From Combretum micranthum (lineage: Eukaryota; Streptophyta; Magnoliopsida; Myrtales; Combretaceae), in contig JAMXBD010001100.1 in the NCBI GenBank assembly GCA_024138025.1, positions 421,256 to 485,255 of the forward strand: a DNA stretch of 64,000 nt. Reading direction: 5' to 3'. Both the position numbers and the translations under genes were made by a program. The notes under the pieces are model-generated. The model was given only the letters and a program-made list of their open reading frames with translations, searched no databases and was not told the origin of the DNA. The number at the start of each line of letters is the position of its first letter. Within the stretch, counting starts at the first letter, position 1. Shown piece by piece: positions 37,753 through 49,065 of this stretch.

Positions 37753-37757
37753 GAAAC

Positions 37758-39102
37758 AATTGATCAAATGAATGTAGATTCATTAATATCATTAATCCTT
37801 TGAATGTTTTGGGCAAGAGCTTTACTAATGTTGAAATAAATTCAAAATTGCTCAGATTACTGCCAAAGGAATGGAAAGCAAAATGGACAGCAATAGAGGA
37901 AGTCAAGGATCTTAGCACATTAAACAAAAGAAGAGCTTCTTGGTGCAGACTCATGAGCTCATCCAGAATCAAAGTGAAGAATCCAAAAGAAGGCTATCGC
38001 TCTAAAGGTAACCAATGATGGTTCTGATAAGGAGGAGATAAACGAGGATGTTATGTTATTTGCAAAGAATTTCAACAAATTTCTTAAGGCTGGCAGCTCC
38101 TCAAAGTTTAGAAAGGAAAGGAAGGATGTTGTGTGCTATAAATGCTAGAAACCAGGACACATCCAACTAAATTGTCCTCTCCTCAAGAAAGCACAAAATA
38201 GATCCAATAGGGAAGCACTTATTGCTATTTGGAGTGATAAGGAGTCATCAAATTCTGATGAAGAAGAGTTATGCTTCATGACGATCCATGATGAGATAAA
38301 TAATCCTTCATCTTCCTGCTCTAATGATAAATTGCTTGGCATGTATAAAAAAGTTTGTAAAAAGCTTAAAAAATCTAAAGAAGATAATAAACAACTTAAA
38401 AATATGATGCAAAATGCTTTAGTTAGATTAGAAGAGTTTCAAGATGAAATTAATGAGCTTAAAACTGAAAATGAAGAAAAAGATGAAATAATAACAGCTC
38501 TAGGTTTTGAAAGAGACAACTTGCATGAAAATCTTAGTAGCATGAATCTGAAAATTAATGAAAAGAGAAATAAAATAGGAAACTAAAAACAGAAAATAAA
38601 TTTCTAGTTGAAAAATGATAAATTAAAAATTGAAAATGATCTTTTAGATTTAGAAATTATAACTATAAAAGATGATAATAAACTTACATCTACTAGCAAC
38701 AACTTCACTAACAATGAACTTTTGAAAGAGCTAGATAAGCTAAGAACAGAAAATATAAATATGAAATCTAGCTTAGATGATTTGAAAGCTGTCATAGCTA
38801 AATTCACACAAGGAGAGAAAAATTTAAATACTCTTCTTGGTGAACAAAAATTTGATCATAACAAATATGGAATTGACTATGATAGGCATAGGAATTATAA
38901 GTCTCATAAGACTCGGTTTGTAAAAGCCACTTATGGCACTTGTAATTATTGTAGCAAGTCGGGCCATATTGCACACAAGTGTGCAACAAGGAAGGCTTTG
39001 CTCTCGGGTCATAAAAGCAAGTATGTTTGGGTGGCTAAGAAACAAGTTTTATGTATTTCTAACCCAAGAGGACCCAAACAGAAATGGGAACCAAAGAAAT
39101 AA
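37758..39102 (+). pseudogene. gag: Copia gag, C-terminal part with zinc knuckles and coiled coil
   Basis: Gag resumes after the nested LTR. A stop at 37799 is followed by a frame change, then LLPKEWKAKWTAIEEVKDLSTL (here 37848-37918, a typical Copia gag block). A first zinc knuckle near 38140 reads CYKC, then a stop where a residue should be, then KPGHIQLNC. Acidic and Lys/Glu-rich sequence follows from 38278, with long heptad-like stretches to about 38800 (KLKKSKEDNKQLKNMM, ENEEKDEIITALGFE), probably a coiled coil, broken by a stop near 38584. A second knuckle, CNYCSKSGHIAHKC, lies near 38940-38981, and the frame ends WEPKK at 39102. The long coiled coil and second knuckle are as I recall for Sirevirus gag. 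Confidence 0.85.
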
Positions 39103-39361
39103 TAACTTGCTTTGCAGGATCCTCACATGGCAACAACAAATAGTATTTGGATAGCAGATGCTCTAGGCATATGATCGGAGTTAGTTTCAAATTTTCAAAG
39201 CTAAACTTGATGGATCAAGGGAGTGTTACTTTTGTGATGATAGAAAATCGACTATTTTGGGTAAAGGTAGCATTATCCTTAATAAAGATCTTGTTATCAA
39301 TAATGTATTGTTGGTAGATAATCTAAAACAAAATCTGCTTCTGTTGTAGAAGAATCTATAT
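39103..39361 (+). pseudogene. Copia protease remnant; junction of the integrase deletion
   Basis: Frame fragments recall the aspartic protease region: a degenerate counterpart of WYLDSGCSRHM near 39150, a KxTILGKG block near 39250, and NVLLVDNLKQNLL near 39303-39336, which normally precedes the GAG-pre-integrase domain. Directly after it the sequence jumps to the acidic hinge that normally follows integrase. The GAG-pre-integrase and the whole DDE core are missing. Confidence 0.75.
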
Positions 39362-40603
39362 GTGTTGCTTTTTTATGATTGTTTGACTCCTATAAATGCT
39401 AATAATGATGTTGATGATGTTTGTGATAGAATAAATGATCTTTCATGTTCTGATGTTGAAAATTCTGATAATGTTTCTACTGTTGAAAAATTTGATATTG
39501 TTGATGATGTGCATGATCATGTTAGTAATCTACCTAGGCAATGGAAATATGTTAGTTCACATCCAAAAGGCTTAATAATAGGTGAATCTTCAAATAGGGT
39601 ACAAACTAGATCATCTCTTAGAAACTCAACCAATCTAGTTTTTCTATCAAAACTTGAACCTAAAACCTTAGAAGAAGCTTTAGAAGATGAGTTTTGGATT
39701 CAAGCCATTCAAGAAGAACTAAACCAATTCATTAGAAGTAAGGTTTGGAATTTTGTTGCAAGGCCTAAAAATAAAACTGTCATATGAACAAAATGGGTTT
39801 TTAGAAATAAAATGGATGAATCTAGAATAATAACTAGGAATAAAGCTAGGTTAGTTGCTAAAGGCCATACACAAGAAGAGGGGATAGATTTTGATGAGAC
39901 TTTTGCCCTGATTGCAAAACTAGAATCTATAAGAATGCTTTTGGCATATGCTACTCACAAAGATTTTATCATTTATCAAATGGATGTCAAAAGTGCTTTT
40001 CTAAATGGTTTCATAAAAGAAGAGGTCTATGTTGAGCAACCACCGGGTTTTGAAAATAATGAATTTTCCAATCATGTTTTTAAATTGAACAAAGCTCTTT
40101 ATGGTCTCAAGCAAGCTCCTAAAGCTTGGTATGAAAGACTTAGTAGATTTTTAATAAATAATGGATTTTCAAGAGGAAAAATTGATACAACTGTTTTTAT
40201 CAAAAATCACAATTCTGATACATTAATCATACAGATTTATGTAGATGACATTATATTTGGTGCTACTAATTCTTCACTTATAAAAGTTTTTGTTGAGTCC
40301 ATGCAAAAAGAATTTGAAATGAGTATGATGGGAAAACTCACTTATTTTCTTGGGCTTCAAATTAAGCAATCAAAATCTGGAACCTTTATTAATCAATTTA
40401 AATACACTAAAGATTCGTTAAAAATGTTTAAAATGGATAGTTGTAAGTCTAAACTTACACCTATGAGCACTAGTGTAAAATTAGATAAAGATGAAAAGGG
40501 TAAAAATGTTTGTGAAAATATGTATAGATGCATGATAGGTAATTTGTTATATTTAACAGCTTTTGGAGTTGACATCATGTTTTTTGTATGTGTATGTGCA
40601 TGA
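39362..40603 (+). pseudogene. pol: Copia reverse transcriptase (hinge + RT)
   Basis: An acidic linker comes first (Asp-rich, to about 39520), then the pre-RT block PKTLEEALEDEFWIQAI. A single in-frame TGA (39785-39787) lies before [11 protein letters not shown]. From 39812 the frame is open for 263 codons with the Copia RT motifs: [20 protein letters not shown] (residues 11-30), [10 protein letters not shown] (57-66), YVEQPPGF (73-80), [13 protein letters not shown] (95-107) and YVDDIIFGA (143-151, the catalytic Asp pair). It ends in a TGA at 40601-40603 followed by a frame change towards RNase H. This enzyme would copy element RNA into cDNA. The frame breaks make it inactive as it stands. 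Confidence 0.92.
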
Positions 40604-41188
40604 TTCCAATCTTGCCCAAAAGAATCTCACTTGGGTACAGTCAAACGCATCTTCAAGTACCTTGTGGATACTATTGAAATTGGTTTGTGGTATCCTAAAC
40701 ATAATTCCTTTGAGCTTGTTGGGTACTTTGATGCTAACTTTGCTAGTAGCAGAGTAGATCGGAAAAGCACAAGTGACATATGCTATTTTCTTGGTAATTC
40801 TTTAATATCCTGGCACTCAAAGAAGCAAAATTCTATTTCATTATCAACTGCTAAAGCTAAATATATAGCTACTGACAGTTATTGTGCACAAATTTTATGG
40901 ATGAAACAAAATTTATTAGACTTTGGTTTAAAATTTAAAAGTATACCAATTCGGTGTGATAATATAAGTGCTATAAATTTGACTAAAAATCCCATTCAAC
41001 ACTTAAGAACCAATCATATTGAGATTAGACATCATTTCATTCGTGATCATGTTCTAAATAAGGATATTTGCTTGAAATTTGTTGATACAAACCATCGGCT
41101 TGCTGATATTTTTACTAAACCCTTGAGTGAAGAACGATTTTGCACTTTAAGAGGTGAATTGGGTATGTTTAAGGTTGATGAGTGCTAA
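40604..41188 (+). pseudogene. pol: Copia RNase H
   Basis: After a short out-of-frame stretch (40604-40630) the frame reads GTVKRIFKYLVDT, then the RNase H motifs GYFDANFASS (first Asp), RKSTSDICYFLGN, ISLSTAKAKYIA (normally STAEAEY, so the catalytic Glu is Lys here), RCDNISAINL and HLRTNHIEIRHHFIRDHV. It ends with the usual IFTKPLSEERF and LRGELGM. It degrades the RNA strand during reverse transcription. The Glu-to-Lys change would be expected to disable it. Confidence 0.9.
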
Positions 41189-41286
41189 AATATTTTTTGA
41201 ACCAAGAACTTCCTTGAAAATCTTATCTTAAGTCTCTTAGCTGATAAATATTGCAGACTTTAGACTAAAGTTTGCACTTGCATGCA

Positions 41287-41337
41287 TGTTTGTGTTTGTG
41301 TTTGTGTTTGTGCTTGTGCTAGTGCTTGTGTTTGTAT
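41287..41337 (+). repeat. (TTTGTG)n-like hexamer repeat
   Basis: About eight TTTGTG/CTTGTG units lie in the region between pol and the 3' LTR. Confidence 0.85.
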
Positions 41338-41447
41338 GACAATGTTTGTCTTCTGTAATTCTCTGTTGTCATGAATTTGTTTATATCTTCTGTACATTGT
41401 TTTGAATTTTTTTTTTAAAAGAAATTAAAACAAAGATTGTTTGAACC

Positions 41448-41745
41448 AGGGGGAGACAACCTTTTTTTAAGAAAATCTTCTTTTTTTGTCTTGGTTTTTC
41501 ATAAAAAAAAAAAAAAAAAAAAAAGAAGCAAAGTTTGTTTTAAAAAGGGAGAGAAAATTTTTTTGGAAAAGTACTTTTGATAGGGGGAGAAAATTGATTT
41601 TGTTAATATTTTTTTAATAAAGTCTGTGTTCTTCTTTTCTTTATTTTTTTTTCTTTTTGATGAGAAAAGGGGAGAAGTATTTGCACAATTAAGAATTATT
41701 TTAGAATTGATTGTACATATTTATTCTTATGAAAAAAGGGAAGAT
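41448..41745 (+). other. Multiple polypurine tracts before the Copia 3' LTR
   Basis: Purine tracts lie at 41448-41456 (AGGGGGAGA), 41542-41557, 41582-41593 (AGGGGGAGAAAA), 41662-41677 (GAGAAAAGGGGAGAAG) and 41731-41745, the last abutting the LTR and thus the likely plus-strand primer. An A22 run lies at 41503-41524. Repeated polypurine tracts at this place are described for Sireviruses. The lineage assignment is inferred from that and from the gag shape. Confidence 0.75.
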
Positions 41746-43672
41746 TTTTTAACTTTATGTTCACGAATGATTTTGATGAGAATAATTATTACACAATTAA
41801 TTATTTAAATATCCTTAATTGTTCAAATAGTTAAAATATCTTTAGATATATATGCTTTGTATTTGTTCTGCTGTCGTTTAACTTTTAACAGAGCAAAAAG
41901 TTGAAGAAAAGTCAAGACAAAGCTATCGAACCCAGTAAAAGAAAGTTGGAGGCACTATTTATCAGATAAAGACAAAAGACTGAGTTTTAGGCAAAAACTA
42001 TGATGTCAAGGGCTGAAGTTTTGAGCAAAATTATGAAGTCAAGAGCTAAAGTTTTGGGCAAAATTGTGAAGTCAAGGGCTGGAGTTTTTGGTAAAAATTA
42101 TGAAGTCAATGGTTGAAGTTTTTGGGCAAAATCGTGAAGTTAAAGGCTGGAGTTTTGGACAAAATTTATAAAGTCAAAAGCTGAAGTTTAGGCCTCGACC
42201 TCAGACCTCGACTTTATAAATTTACCCTCGACTTTAGAAAGTTTATCCTTGGTAAAATTTTTAAAGTCAAGGGTTGAAGTTTAGATCTCGACCTCAGACC
42301 TGACTTCATAAATTTTTCCTTGACTTCATAATTTGGCCTTGGGCAAAATTTATAAAGTCAAGGGCTGAAGCTTAAGCCTCGACCTAGACCTCAACTCCAG
42401 AAAGTTAACCCTCGACTTTAAAAAGAAAAGAGCTGTTGGAATGCATTTAATGCATGTGTCAGACATATTTAATGCTCTTTCTCTTTTTTAACTTTTACAA
42501 GTTTTTAAAACGTTAAGTTCATTAAAAATAAATATAGGTTGTCAGAAACTTTTTGATAATAGGCAAATTATTATCAAGAGCTATAAATAGAATTTTCCTC
42601 TCCTCTTTGAAAAAGTACGAAATATTAGAATTTTTGAATGCACTGTAAAAACGAAAATAACGTTTTGTAAAGTTTCTTTTTTTACTTATGTTTTTGTTCT
42701 CGTTAATTTGAAAAAAAAAATTCTAAGAGAACAATTAATGCTCTGTTTCGAAATTTGCTGATGTACTAAAAAGGGAGAGTTTTTTAGCACTGTTTAAGAT
42801 TTATAAAAGTTGTTTATCTACTCGTTTAAGGAACTCAGTTTTTAAAAGGAATTTGTAAAATTCCTAAAGTATTTTATGTTGTAAATCTGCTCAAGTAAGA
42901 GTGTTTCTTTATAAAAGAAATTTGTATATTTCTTAAGAGCTTTTCAATTTGTAAATCTACTATATAGGAGCTGTTTGTAAAAAGTCTTCAAAGAAGGCAT
43001 TTGTAAAAGAAGTCTCGTGTGAGGCATTAAGAAAAGTCTTTATTGAAGGTAAAGAGAAGTCCTCAGTGCAAGGCATTTAAAGTCTGGTTTGGAGTTACCA
43101 GCATCATCCTAATTGCGATTAGGCAGGAAGTCCTTCATGGAAGGTAAAGAGAAGTCCTCAGTGGAAGGCATTTGAAGTCCGATCTAGAGTTACCAGCATC
43201 ATCCTAATTACGATTAGGTAAGAAGTCCTCAGTAGGAGGCATTTGAAGTTTGGCCGTGTGTTACCAACACAACACTTGATTTATCAAGTGGAAGTCATTT
43301 GTGAAAGGCAATTGTAAAAGTCCTATTGTAATAGGCATTGTTGTAATTCCTCGTCTAAGAGGTTTATTGATTTTGGAATAATCAATATAGTGGTAAAAGT
43401 TCTCTTTGAGGCATTTGCACCGGAGAGTAGGCAGTGGGTCGAACTCTACGTTAAATCCTTATGTTGCTTATCTTTCTCTCTCTTTATGCTTCTTATCTCT
43501 GCTTATTTGTTAATTAGTTTTAATTAATTTATTCTGTTGTATTTGTTTGTTTAAGTTTTCTCTTGTCTTATCTTAGTTAATTAATCTGGTTTAATAAAAT
43601 AAAAAAATTTGTAATACTTAATTCAACCCCTCCCCCCCTCTCTTAAGTATTCCTTGTGTATTATTTCTAACA
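41746..43672 (+). repeat. Copia element 3' LTR
   Basis: 1927 bp, collinear with 30671-32512. It starts TTTTTAACTTTATG (terminal TG lost) and ends TTATTTCTAACA, followed by CAATA. Many substitutions and small indels separate it from the 5' LTR. Confidence 0.92.
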
Positions 43673-43677
43673 CAATA

Positions 43678-44165
43678 GAGTAATTTTAAGGTTTTTACTT
43701 AAACGATTTGAGTTTCTTACTCCAATATACTAATTTAGGGTTTTTAGCCATATAGGCTCATAATATTCTAATATTAATGTTTATGAAATTGAGATTATTA
43801 TTTGGGGTCTAGATTTATAGATATTGATTTGATCCTATCACATATTTTCTAACCTTACCGATTGATTTCTAAATTTTTGTTTTCTAGTCAATAGGCTTTA
43901 AAAGTTAATCATTTTTTTTACACTTGAAATCTTATGCTGTATATAAGTGTTTAGTAAGTTATAGGCTCGTATTAGGAAATCTTGTCTTTTACTACCTTAA
44001 AATTATTTATCTTGATTATTGAGAATAGCAAATATTTTAGTGCTAGTTTAGGCTTAAAAGACCAAAGATTTCTCTATAACAATCATATCATCATCTTAAC
44101 ATGTGTAGAATTTATTTTCTAATTACTAATTTTAGGCCAAAAAACCATGGGAGTTGCATCATTAA
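43678..44165. repeat. Old tandem duplication, copy 2, right part
   Basis: Continues copy 2 after the Copia element. It shares with 29470-29945 the CAATAGGCT(T/C) block near 43891 and TGTAGAATTTATTTTCTAATTA near 44104. Confidence 0.8.
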
Positions 44166-44334
44166 GTTGATATATTTTCTTCTAATCTTAAATAAATTTA
44201 TATGTAACAACCCAAATGAATTTCTCATATTCTTATGACTTCTTTCTTATAGCCTTTAGTTTTTTCATTGTGTAAAGATGGTGTTATATATCTCTTTTAA
44301 GTTTTTCATGTCCATAAGAACAGATTTATAATAA
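44166..44334. other. Short spacer before the chromovirus
   Basis: Contains TGTAACAACCCAAATG near 44212, which resembles an LTR start, but too little is left to call an element. Confidence 0.35.
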
Positions 44335-44339
44335 ATCAT

Positions 44340-47300
44340 TTCATGCCTCGAAGGTACCCTAAACATGGCAGTCCGCCACATATAATATCAAGGCTTAAGA
44401 ATGGCTACCTTAGTCATGCGAAAGCCTTAGTATTATATGTAAGGCGTCTAACACGGTAATAGGAGACGCTTTTGGGAAGCATAGTTTAAGCAAGTAAAGA
44501 TAAACATACAAGAATCCAGAAATAAAGATATCATATCATTAATAACCAAAGGTCTATTACATAATTTCTTAGGGGCATACCCCCGCTAATTCCAAGGATC
44601 GTGATAAACTTATAACATCCAAAATACTACATTAAAGATTTCAAAGGAATTCTAATCTAAGTCTTCGAGTAGATTTCCTCCAAAAGCTTCAATATAAAAC
44701 GTACACGGATACGGGAAGACCTCGGGCACAAAATAGGTGTTCCTGAGAATACAAATATCTATAGGGGTGTAAGCTTATGGGCTTAGTGAGTAAATCCCAA
44801 AATTCATACGAAGAAAATTATCAATCAAGTTTATTATTCAAACATATGAAATGCAACAACCACGTGAGCATACAAGACATATGACTTTCCGGGAATCATA
44901 TGTTGAATGAATTACGCCCTTCATTCGGGGTTGGGTATTCAGGCCAATTACAGCCACAACTTTTAAAAACACTTTTATAGATCTTACCGGCTCCTATACG
45001 CCATCAAAAACTTGTAGTTATTACAGGCTCCTACTAGCCACCAATTTAAGTAGTTCTTACTGGCTCCTACTCGCCACTTACATGATATACCGGTTATGTC
45101 TACCACCACTATTATACACTTGTCCCACCAATTGTATAGTAGTGAATGCAATGTGACTCAACATATGAAGTGCATGAATAATTTCTTTAATTAAAGTCTA
45201 GTAGTTACATTTAACTTCTTTCAAGTGATCAATCAATTTCAAACATTTCAAGATATTAATTCACATACAACTTTATTACAAACAAATCGAGTTTCGATAT
45301 ACTTAGTATTCTTTCAACATATTATCATACACTTCCTTTTGATTTTTCTTAAATTCTAGTGCAACTAATTTTACAAGCACAATCAAGAGTATGAAAAATA
45401 ACGGGGAATAAACTCACTGCCATGATGACACCTTTCTTGAAACGGATGAGTCGTTCGGGATTTCCACTAATCGTAATAATCTTCGGGATATGAACAATCC
45501 TCCTCGAGATTATCTAAAAGAAAGAAAAATACTTAAGATGAGTATTTCATGAACTTCTTTTCTTGAAGATTCTAATCTTTTCTTAAAATCGCGGTAAAAT
45601 CAGTATAAGGGGAAATTCCAACTTAAAATGGCCATAACTTGCTCATTTTAACTCGGAATTTGCGTATAATATACCGTTTTCTACCTACTCGAAAGATCTA
45701 CGCATTTCTAAACTTATTTTCATAAAACTAGGTCGTTTGGGTTCCGAAAAGACAGCGACCAGATTTGCCACGAATTTGCAAACACTTGTTTTCCTTCTTG
45801 TAAACAAAGCTCATTTGAAAAGATAAATATTTCAATTATTTTGTAAACTTTTGAAAGGTATATATATATTTGTAATGACTCATAACAAATGTATGAAGTA
45901 AATGAAGTTGTCTCAACTTATAAAAAGTAAGGTTTTAAAAGACTTTGAACTTGAGATTCTATTGAATATTTATTTTACTTTTGAAAGATCTTGAGTTATT
46001 GAATATTCTTTTTCTAAATTTAATCTCTCGTAATTTCTTTAATTTCCTAAAGTGTGGTTTTATTTTCTAAACTTGGATTCAAAAGTAGTAAAATGACATT
46101 TTTATTTCTTGTAATGATTCCAAAAGAATTTCTACTTCTTGATGAAAGATAAGTTTTCATAAAACCTTTTGTTTATGTAAGAAAAATCATTCCCATGCAT
46201 GTTCATGGGTTTTTAAGAAATCCATTTTCCATATTTATTTCTTTAGAAAGAATCTTTAATTCAAGAAAACACTTTCTCATTTATTTTTGTTGAGACAAAA
46301 ACATTATGTTCATGCATGAATATGAATCATAAGCTATATAAAGTAAAATAATAACTTGAAAGCTTAAGTAAATAATAAAGTAAATCAAGTATTGGGACCT
46401 TAGCTTCATCAAGGTACCCCGGGACTAAGAAAAGACTAGTCCCGAAAAGAAAAGAAAGAGAAATTGTTTTGACTTGATGAGGACAAGTCTAAGACTAGAA
46501 TGACTAGTCTTAAAATCAACTTGAAATAAATCGCAATAAAGTAAATAAATTGCATGAAAGATAAATAAATTGCAAGATAATGAGCTTATATGCTCTAAAT
46601 AGTATATATAGCTATATAGATATATTAGATAGTAATAACATAAAGGAAATATAAAGAACATAAAGGAACATAAAGAGATTGATATTATGAACAAAAACAA
46701 AGTATGAACTTATTGTTGCTTTCTTAACCTTTATGGTTTTAGAAAACACACACTAAGCTCATACTAAGTAGATGAACATGAAGAATTCTTGAGAAATTTC
46801 TTACCTAAAGGAAGCTAAACTAAGAAGACTTCTTGAAAGAACTCTTGAGAGAAATTGGAGAGAAATTTTTGTAGAGTAACTTTAGAGAAGAAGAGGTGTG
46901 AAAGAAGTGAAGGTATGAGGGGGTATTTATAGGAAAATGTGGGAGATAAATTGTGTTAATTAAATATTGGAAAATAAAACAATTAGAGGGATAGAGAGAG
47001 GGGTCGGCGCCAATTCATGCATGGGGAGGAGGGGAAATTAATTTTTTTGTTATTTTGTTAATTAAAAGTAAGAAATGAAAGATGTGAAGTTGTATTGGAA
47101 ATGAAAATGTGTAAGAATAGGTGTATGGGTTGTAAGAATAGGTTGTAAGAAAAAGTAGAGATAGATGAATAGTGTAGAATAGTAGAAAATAGTGTAATGT
47201 AAAAGTAGACATGACAATTAATACCGGTAGTAAGAAAATACGCGTATAAAAGCGATATCTGATATTTTAGCTATCGAAAAAATACGAAATTGATATTTTT

Positions 47301-47623
47301 GGAAATCTCATATTTTTACGAGTCTAACGGTATATTCGGAATATTTTTCCTATTCCGGCTTCGGATACGTTTTTCAAGAACTATGCCCGAGCGGGTTCAA
47401 AGGAAACTCGAATTTTGAAAAACTGATATTTTTATAAAACCTATAGCTATTACGAACTATTACAACTAATTTTCCCAACTTCGTTTTCTAGGGCTTGAGA
47501 AAACGGCAATGCCGGACTTAAGCGGTTACGGTAAACTAGGGTTTGGTTGACACTGGGAAATCCGGTTGACTTCCGATTAGGGTTTAAACTATAATTCGGA
47601 TCCAAAAATTTCGGGGATTTACA
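44340..47623 (-). repeat. Chromovirus 3' LTR
   Basis: 3284 bp. On the minus strand it starts TGTAAATCCCCGAAATTTT right after the polypurine tract and ends at TTCATGCCTCGAAGG (plus strand), a mutated TGTCACGCCCCGAAGGG with one base lost and CpG-type changes. The TATTTATAG (TATA on minus) lies near 46923. Confidence 0.95.
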
Positions 47624-48142
47624 ACCTACCCCCCTTAAAGAAAGTTTTGTCCTCAAAACTTGAAATTTGTAACTTGCAATTCGTACCTGAATCTTCAAAG
47701 AGATTTGGATATTTCTTTCGGATCTCATCTCGGCTTCCCAAGTAGCCTCTTCTCGCGAATGATTTCCATAACACCTTGACATATCGGATTTCCTTGTTTC
47801 TCAGCTTTTGAACCTTTTGATCCAGAATTTGAACTGGGTGCTCCTCATAAGTCAAGTTCTCTTTCAGCCTGACTGGTTCAAGTTCCACAATCCGATCAGG
47901 GTGGGGATATGCTTTCTTAGAACTGAGACATGGAAGACATTATGTACTCCGACAGGTTTTGGTGGTAATGCTAAGCGATAAGCCAAATCTCCTACCCGTT
48001 CGAGGATTTCGAAAGGTCCGATATACCTTGGGCTTAGCTTTCCTCGAGCCCGTACACGATGAATACTCTTTATCGGATTCACTTTCAGATACACATGATC
48101 ACCAACGTTAAACTCAAGGATCCGTCGTTTTTTTTTGCCCAA
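47619..48142 (-). CDS. pol: Integrase C-terminus and chromodomain-like tail
   Basis: Two overlapping frames together show the usual end of a Tekay polyprotein. 47864-48142 carries FNVGDHVYLKVNPIKSIHR, LSPRYIGPFEILERVG and HNVFHVSVLRKHI, the integrase C-terminal GPY-type module. 47619-47888 carries ELEPVRLKENLTYEEHPVQI, LRNKEIRYVKVLW and, one frame away, EEATWEAE, which together resemble the chromodomain of plant chromoviruses thought to steer integration to particular chromatin. At least two one-base shifts (near 47880 and 47760) separate the pieces. The last codons FEDKTFFKGG are encoded through the polypurine tract, and the TAA stop (47619-47621) lies inside the LTR. Confidence 0.88.
47624..47640 (-). 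other. Polypurine tract of the chromovirus
   Basis: CTTTAAGGGGGGTAGGT on the minus strand directly precedes the 3' LTR start TGTAAATCC. It is the expected plus-strand primer. Confidence 0.85.
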
Positions 48143-48970
48143 CTTTTCTGTCTATCTTGGGCCTCTTTCATCCTTTGCTGAATAATCCTGACTTTATCTG
48201 AGGCGTCTTGGATGAGATCTGGTCCAATTGTTAACTTTTCCACATCATCCCAAAATAGAGGCGATCTACACCTTCTTCCATACAAAGCTTCGTACGGTGG
48301 CATCTTAATTGTTGAATGATAGCTATTGTTGTAAGCAAACTCTACCAAAGGTAGGTGTACTTCCCAGCTTCCTTTGAATTCCATAACACAAGCTCTTAAC
48401 ATGTCTTCCAAAGTCTGGATAGTTCGCTCTGATTGTCCATCAGTTTGTGGATGGTAAGCCATACTAAAATGTAACTTGGTCCCCATACACTTCTGAAGGC
48501 TCGTCCATAATTTTGACACGAATCGAGGATCCCGATCCGATACAATCCCTGCTGGAACTCCATGCAGTCTCACAATCTCCCTTACATATAGCCGGGCTAA
48601 CTTTTCCATCGAGTAGGTCATGTTGATGGGGATGAAGTGTGCTGACTTGGTGAGTCGATCCACAATTACCCATATAGCATCATATCCGGCTGCTGTTCGG
48701 GGCAATCCACATACGAAATCCATGGTAATTTGGTCCCATTTCCATTCTGGTATGGTCAATGGTTTCAAAAGTCCTCTGGCTTTGGTGTTCAATCTTTACT
48801 TGTTGACATATGGGACACTTCATTACGAATTCGGCTACGTCCTTTTTCATACCATTCCACCAAAAGCGACTCTTAAGTCTTGGTACATCTTGGTACCATC
48901 GGGGTGCATGGTATATCCCGAGTTATGAGCCTCACTCATAATTTCCTTTTTCATCTCCTCATCATTCGGT
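48085..48970 (-). CDS. pol: Chromovirus integrase (zinc-binding domain + DDE core)
   Basis: The core is an open frame of 235 codons (48085-48792) with KWDQITMDFVCGLP (catalytic Asp25), RLTKSAHFIP, GIVSDRDPRF (Asp86), YHPQTDGQSERT (Glu122, giving the D-35-E spacing), FAYNNSYHSTI and PYEALYGRRCRSPL. All three catalytic residues are intact. Upstream, in other frames, lies the HHCC zinc-binding part: EAHNSGYTMHPDGTKMYQDL near 48865-48930, then KKDVAEFVMKCPICQQVK near 48795-48860, separated by one-base shifts. The enzyme joins cDNA ends to host DNA with a 5-bp stagger, in line with the ATCAT duplication seen. It reads on towards the chromodomain with a shift near 48140. Confidence 0.93.
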
Positions 48971-49065
48971 ACACATAATCTCCCTTTCATTCTTACTATC
49001 TTCCTCATCTTCTCAAATCATCATACTTTCCTCCTTGTATCTCACTTTTCAACTTTTGTATGACT

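Larger units (their letters stand above)
30671..43672 (+). mobile_element. Sirevirus-like Copia retrotransposon, integrase-deleted, TSD CAATA
   Basis: Both LTRs are present (30671-32512 and 41746-43672), flanked by CAATA at 30666-30670 and 43673-43677. The primer site (32515) matches initiator Met-tRNA and a purine tract (41731-41745) abuts the 3' LTR. Internal order is gag with two zinc-knuckle regions and a coiled coil, a decayed protease, RT and RNase H, as in Copia, but the integrase block between protease and RT is absent. A 4.77-kb foreign solo LTR (32982-37752) interrupts gag. Several polypurine tracts before the 3' LTR and the long coiled-coil gag point to the Sirevirus/Maximus lineage. 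Frames contain stops, so it is non-autonomous. The LTRs differ by many substitutions, so the insertion is not recent. Confidence 0.92.

Noticed and set aside
38604..39045. Minus-strand frames opposite the Copia gag
   Set aside because: Shadows of the Lys/Glu-rich coiled-coil coding strand.
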